Source: Adiantum capillus-veneris (lineage: Eukaryota > Streptophyta > Polypodiopsida > Polypodiales > Pteridaceae). Taken from it: DNA of 58,000 bases. The position numbers were made by a program, and so were the translations under genes. Shown here piece after piece: positions 54,421-58,000 of this stretch. The DNA lies in the NCBI GenBank assembly GCA_014529385.2, contig CM043971.1, positions 58,832,209-58,890,208 on the forward strand. The letters are read 5' to 3'. Positions within the stretch are counted from its first letter, which is position 1. Each line of letters starts with the position of its first letter. The notes under the pieces were generated by a model, which had not been told where the DNA came from, did not search any database, and saw nothing but the letters and a program-made list of their open reading frames with translations.

Positions 54421-54554
54421 GACTCAAGAACCTCAAGAACCCTAGATTCTCACGAATCAAGGACCTCAAGAACCTCAAAACCCTCAAGACTCAAGAACCT
54501 CAAGAACCCTAGATTCTCACGAATCAAGGACCTCAAGAACCTCAAGACCCTCAA
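54421..54554 (+). repeat. 67-bp tandem repeat in the leader
   Basis: 54421-54487 and 54488-54554 both begin GACTCAAGAACCTCAAG. It lies between the PBS and the gag start at 54598, within a longer stretch of CTCAAGAAC-type repeats (54389-54560). Confidence 0.9.
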
Positions 54555-54597
54555 GAACCAAGTTCCTCGCGAGCTTAAGACCCCAAGATCATAGTGC

Positions 54598-56032
54598 ATG
54601 GTCGTCACCCGAAGCGGCATGGATACTTTGCCTTCAGGTGATGAGCATGAGAGAGGCGACGAAGGATTCTCCCCACCAAGAGGTTTTTCCAACCCTCCCC
54701 CTTCGCCATCTACGCCAGACCTTATGGAGGCAATGATGAAGCAAATGATGGCCATGATGGATCGACAGGACGACAAGCGCCTTGCTTTGGAACGCGAGCG
54801 CGACGCAAGAAAAGAAAGGAAGGAACTAAGGAAGGAAGAAGCCGCAGCAAGAAACGCAGCATTGGAGGCCGATCGTGCTGCGCATAGATTGGCTATGGAG
54901 GCCGATCGTGAAGCTCAAAGGGAGCTTCGCAATCAAGAATTTCTTGCCCTAGTCCTAGCCTCGAAGACCGATCCACCCAAAGATCGGGGAAGTTCGTCAA
55001 GTGGCGCAAGCCACGACGCGGATTCCAATCATCCAGTCACAAAAAAGTTAACTTTCAGTAAGTATGACGGTAAGATGGATGCTACAGTGATTCATTCTTG
55101 GTTGCATCAATTTAATGCTTATTTTGCGACAACTAAGAAGACAGGGAATAGCAAAGTATTGACGGCAGCTATGTACCTTGCCGGTGATGCCATCAATTGG
55201 TACCACGCATGGCAAGAGGCACAGCTAGCCGCGCACCTAGAGACAGCCGACGATTTCACGCCCCTCTTTTAGTTGGGCTGATTTCCAAGACAAGCTCAAG
55301 GCACGGTTTATGCCACCTCAGTACCTCGCACGATTGAAAGACGATTGGCGCGCTCTCAAGCAAAATGGTATGCCGGTTATGTCTTTTTCTAATCGTGTTT
55401 TGCAGCTAGGTACCCAATTACGCATGTCGGATGATGAACGCAAAGAGGCTTTTCTCTTTGGATTGGACGAGTATATCAAGTACGATGTCGAGGTATTCGA
55501 TCCAATCGATCTCAACAAGGCGGTAGCGATTGCTCTCGCACAGGAGATGAAGCACAACAAGGGAAAGCCTAAGGAGAACAAGACTTCCACAAGTACCTTG
55601 CAGACTCCTCAGAACGGTAAGAACGGTAAGAATGGTAAGAATGATAACTCTTCTAACCAATCTTCCAACAGTATCTCAACAAAGAATTCTTCCAATGAAT
55701 CTAAGGGTAAGGCTAACACTATTGCTAAACCTAAGCTTACTCCAGATGAAAAGGTAGCACAAGGAATTGTAGGAGGTTACATCACTGCGGAAGAACAAAG
55801 CACGTATTCTAAAGAAGGTCGTTGTTTTCATTGTCACATTAAGGGTCACATAAAAAGAACATGTCCTAAGCTTGAATCGAATGAATCTAAAGAACCCACA
55901 GCACCCACTACATCTGTCAATGCAATGAATGATAACACGATTGTGCCCAAAGTTTCTCAGGACGCTCCCATTGATGATTCTCTCATTAAATGTTATGGTC
56001 GTACGTCGGGGCACCGTTTTGTCATATTGTAG
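54598..56032 (+). pseudogene. gag of the Ty3/gypsy-type element, one frameshift
   Basis: Gag forms the particle and binds the RNA. The chosen start, ATG 54598, is the first in the frame after the leader. 54598-55272 encodes a Met-rich and coiled-coil N-terminus (ERERDARKERKELRKEEAA), then the capsid start (TFSKYDGKMDATVIHSWL, AAMYLAGDAINWYHAW). A 1-nt insertion near 55262 (CCCC) causes a stop. The frame resumes as FSWADFQDKLKARFMPP, LKQNGMPVMSF..RV and KEAFLFGLDEYIKYDV. An NGK repeat (about 55614-55640) and a CCHC knuckle CFHCHIKGHIKRTC (about 55824-55865) follow. With the frameshift corrected, gag would be complete. Confidence 0.85.
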
Positions 56033-57473
56033 TATGCATGATGTGATTAGCCCCTCTCTTGTTGAGAGAGTCCGCCTTGAAGTTAGTCCGAGATCTCCTA
56101 TCGAGGTCTCTGGCTTTTGCCCTGGTATGGACGCTCTCATCATCACGAAGGAGTGCCTTGATGTGTTGTTTGCAATTCAACAGACTGCCTTCACTAGAAG
56201 ATTTGTTGTTTCTCCTCTCTCAGGATGTGATATGATTTTAGGCATGAAATGGTTTTGTGAAATCAACCCTCTCGTTGATTGGGAGGCTAGCACTTTAACT
56301 CTCAATGCCAAAAGTGAATCTCCTACTGTCTTTCATGGAATGGATACTTCTCCTTCTCCATCTCTCATTGCTAATATGCAGGACAAGATTGAAAGAATTC
56401 GAGAAAAGGAGACTCTCTCAGTCTATACTTCTCCACAGCATGACACACAGGATTTGCATGATTATGCAAAGCATGATGATTTGAATAATAATGATTTGCA
56501 TGATGATTTGGATGAAAAGCATGATGAATTGCACGAAGATGATGTGATTGATGATGTGTTAGTTGATGCTTTTCCTAGCGAAACTAACCTCGTGGTAGAT
56601 TCGATCAATCACGCAAAAGCGATCTTGGCTTTCGAGTCGAGGTCCACAAAACCCCCACAGGACGATTCGATCATTCAGGACGAACCGATCTTGGCTCTCA
56701 AGCCTTGGTCCAAAGAACCATCACAGGAAGTATTGTGTGTTCGCATGATTGATACGCACGCATTGTTCGAGTGTTTCATTCGTGAAGGTTTCCTGTATTT
56801 TAGTCAGCATCGTTATGTGATCCCTTTTCCTAGGCATGACATATTGTATGTTGAGCACGTTTCTATCATGGATGAGCACGAATGTATCCGGATTGTTCAT
56901 GAAAAGTTGAACAGTTTGTATGTCAAGAAGTCACATTCCATGTCTCTTCCTTGGTATGACACAGTTTCCGAAAGAGCACATGATAGTATGAGCACCAAGC
57001 ATGGGCATTTCCATTGTGATTTGCCACAGTTGATTGATTTCGATCAAACTGAAAAAATTCGACCTCATTGTTTGCATGTGTTTGATGAACGGTTTGTCAC
57101 TCTGTCTATTTGTTCATCTACATTGCATGCACAGTCTTTAGAGAAGACAAGATTTTTTTCCTTCACTTTACATGGAATGGGTATGTTCATGGTTTTGTGT
57201 TGGAGATTGTTTCAGGAATTTTCAGCCATGGAGATTCTTGAAGATGGAAGAAGCACGACTCTAGACGAAGTTGAAGCAAGAAACGAGATTCAGAAGACTT
57301 TGTGTCGCTTTCGGCGCGGCCCAAAGAAGCAAGCGTTGCAGACCTTTATGAAGTTCAAGTACCGCACGACCCACACATTAGAGTGGGCCGACGAAGAGTC
57401 CCTTCCAGGATTCCGGATACCGTTGGCGATCTCCCTCGACGCCATACAGTTCGGTACCAGTACCTCACTTTGA
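55929..57473 (+). CDS. 514-codon ORF: protease remnant, novel region, chromodomain-like end
   Basis: Starts in a frame overlapping the end of gag. Early residues hold a retropepsin remnant: VISPSLVERVRLEV and FVVSPLSGCDMILGMKWF...NPLVDWEASTLTL. The catalytic Asp-Ser-Gly is missing at the frame junction (about 56020-56045), so protease activity is doubtful. About residues 170-215 are Asp/His-rich (LHDDLDEKHDELHEDDVIDD). Residues 215-430 match no family I know and contain no RT or integrase motif. The end, ALQTFMKFKYRTTHTLEW then ADEESLPGF, resembles the chromodomain that ends chromovirus integrases. The frame is open throughout, which is unexpected for decayed sequence and suggests it was kept. 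A start codon inside the true protein, rather than 55929, is likely. Confidence 0.6.
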   Translation: MITRLCPKFLRTLPLMILSLNVMVVRRGTVLSYCSMHDVISPSLVERVRLEVSPRSPIEVSGFCPGMDALIITKECLDVLFAIQQTAFTRRFVVSPLSGCDMILGMKWFCEINPLVDWEASTLTLNAKSESPTVFHGMDTSPSPSLIANMQDKIERIREKETLSVYTSPQHDTQDLHDYAKHDDLNNNDLHDDLDEKHDELHEDDVIDDVLVDAFPSETNLVVDSINHAKAILAFESRSTKPPQDDSIIQDEPILALKPWSKEPSQEVLCVRMIDTHALFECFIREGFLYFSQHRYVIPFPRHDILYVEHVSIMDEHECIRIVHEKLNSLYVKKSHSMSLPWYDTVSERAHDSMSTKHGHFHCDLPQLIDFDQTEKIRPHCLHVFDERFVTLSICSSTLHAQSLEKTRFFSFTLHGMGMFMVLCWRLFQEFSAMEILEDGRSTTLDEVEARNEIQKTLCRFRRGPKKQALQTFMKFKYRTTHTLEWADEESLPGFRIPLAISLDAIQFGTSTSL

Positions 57474-57484
57474 AAAGGAGGGGA
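57471..57484 (+). promoter_or_regulatory. Polypurine tract
   Basis: TGAAAAGGAGGGGA directly before the 3' LTR, the expected plus-strand primer position. It overlaps the stop of the upstream ORF (TGA 57471-57473). Confidence 0.85.
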
Positions 57485-58000
57485 TGTCACGTGACACATC
57501 CCAACCCTATGTGTCCGTGGACAAGCTACACCATAGCAGGGTTCTCGTCAATCAAGTCAAGTCTAGATTAGCGGTGATCTGGCACTTTTGTGAGTCTATT
57601 CGTAGACCGTGCATGCCCAATCACTTAGCATAGATGCATATCCTCCGGTTGCACACAACATGATCATCGAAATTCCCATCAGAATCCATTAGCATCAGTT
57701 AGGGGAATTTTCCAGTGCATTTAGCCTATTTTCCTATTTATTGGGATTTTCACTTATTATTTTTAAGTGACTTTCCAACAAAAGTAGGTAGGGCAATTTT
57801 GCTAAGTTAATATATAAGCAAACCCAAGTTAGCATAATTTGGCAGATGAACAGAGAACACAACAGGCCTCCCCAAGCAGCAGGTGTTCCCTCCCTCTCTC
57901 AGCAAGACCCTCTCCAAGCCATCTTGGGAGACCCCTTCACCCACAGCCACCAGAGTTCTGGATCACCGCCTAGCATCTCATCTCTCTTGCGTTTTCCCCC
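57485..58000 (+). repeat. 3' LTR, first 516 bp (runs off the window)
   Basis: TGTCACGTGACACATCC onward matches 52830-53345 with about nine substitutions. Confidence 0.9.

Larger units (their letters stand above)
52830..58000 (+). mobile_element. Ty3/gypsy-type LTR element lacking RT and integrase (3' LTR incomplete)
   Basis: 5' LTR 52830-54025, PBS 54026-54038, leader with repeats, gag (54598-56032, one frameshift), a long ORF (55929-57473), polypurine tract (57471-57484) and the start of the 3' LTR (57485 onward). No RT, RNase H or integrase motif lies between gag and 3' LTR, so the element is non-autonomous. Over the 515 bp of 3' LTR visible I count about nine differences from the 5' LTR, mostly transitions. 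The target duplication cannot be checked because the end is off the window. Confidence 0.85.

Noticed and set aside
54224-54776. Minus-strand Leu/Phe-rich ORFs in the gypsy-type element leader
   Set aside because: Antisense of the CTCAAGAAC tandem repeats and of gag.

Overview
The window reads as nuclear DNA of a land plant, most likely a non-seed vascular plant (fern or lycophyte). Pointers are a plant-type thymidine kinase exon, splice-like signals, plant retroelement families with an initiator-tRNA-Met primer site, and a relic of a microbial-type terpene synthase (MTPSL), a family known from non-seed land plants. No intact host gene is visible. Almost everything is retroelement sequence in different stages of decay.

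Layout. 1-3131: a short non-autonomous LTR element (56-2071, 594-bp LTRs, AGGTG target duplication) nested in an older relative. 3132-13960: three or more copies of a two-ORF LINE here called family A (CCHC-type ORF1, APE endonuclease, RT, zf-RVT), interrupted by an LTR (9148-9692) and a captured TPR co-chaperone (SGT-like) fragment. 13961-21190: exon-like sequence, a minus-strand fragment of a second LINE (family B), another family A relic, a solo-like LTR with a tRNA-Met primer site, a 440-bp retroposon with target duplication, and a Ty3/gypsy integrase relic. 21190-25520: family B copy B2. 25520-32330: local repeats, family A pieces, a Penelope-like reverse transcriptase and a 3-kb family A copy. 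32330-37220: mostly unassigned. 37231-37570: last exon of thymidine kinase (minus). 37749-38190: a near-perfect second copy of part of the Penelope-like element. 38191-43736: family B copy B3. 43755-45310: unassigned, exon-like. 45349-45868: family B fragment (minus). 46021-51197: family B copy B4, the best preserved. About 51820-52563: MTPSL pseudogene. 52830-58000: a Ty3/gypsy element with 1196-bp 5' LTR, gag and one long ORF, without RT or integrase; its 3' LTR runs off the window.

The most unusual biology is in LINE family B. Its ORF1 (coiled coil, RRM-like, C-terminal domain) ends in a single UGA followed by CGG. ORF2 continues in the same frame with conserved codons and no conserved AUG, which suggests stop-codon readthrough. 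The C-terminus of ORF2 carries a canonical PCNA-interaction (PIP) box, seen in five copies. Its 3' UTR ends in a conserved two-part hairpin that abuts (TC)n or (TG)n microsatellites in every copy. Family A has a different, covarying 3' hairpin, and its A-tail abuts (GT)n. Two unrelated LINE lineages may therefore both use dinucleotide repeats as landing sites.
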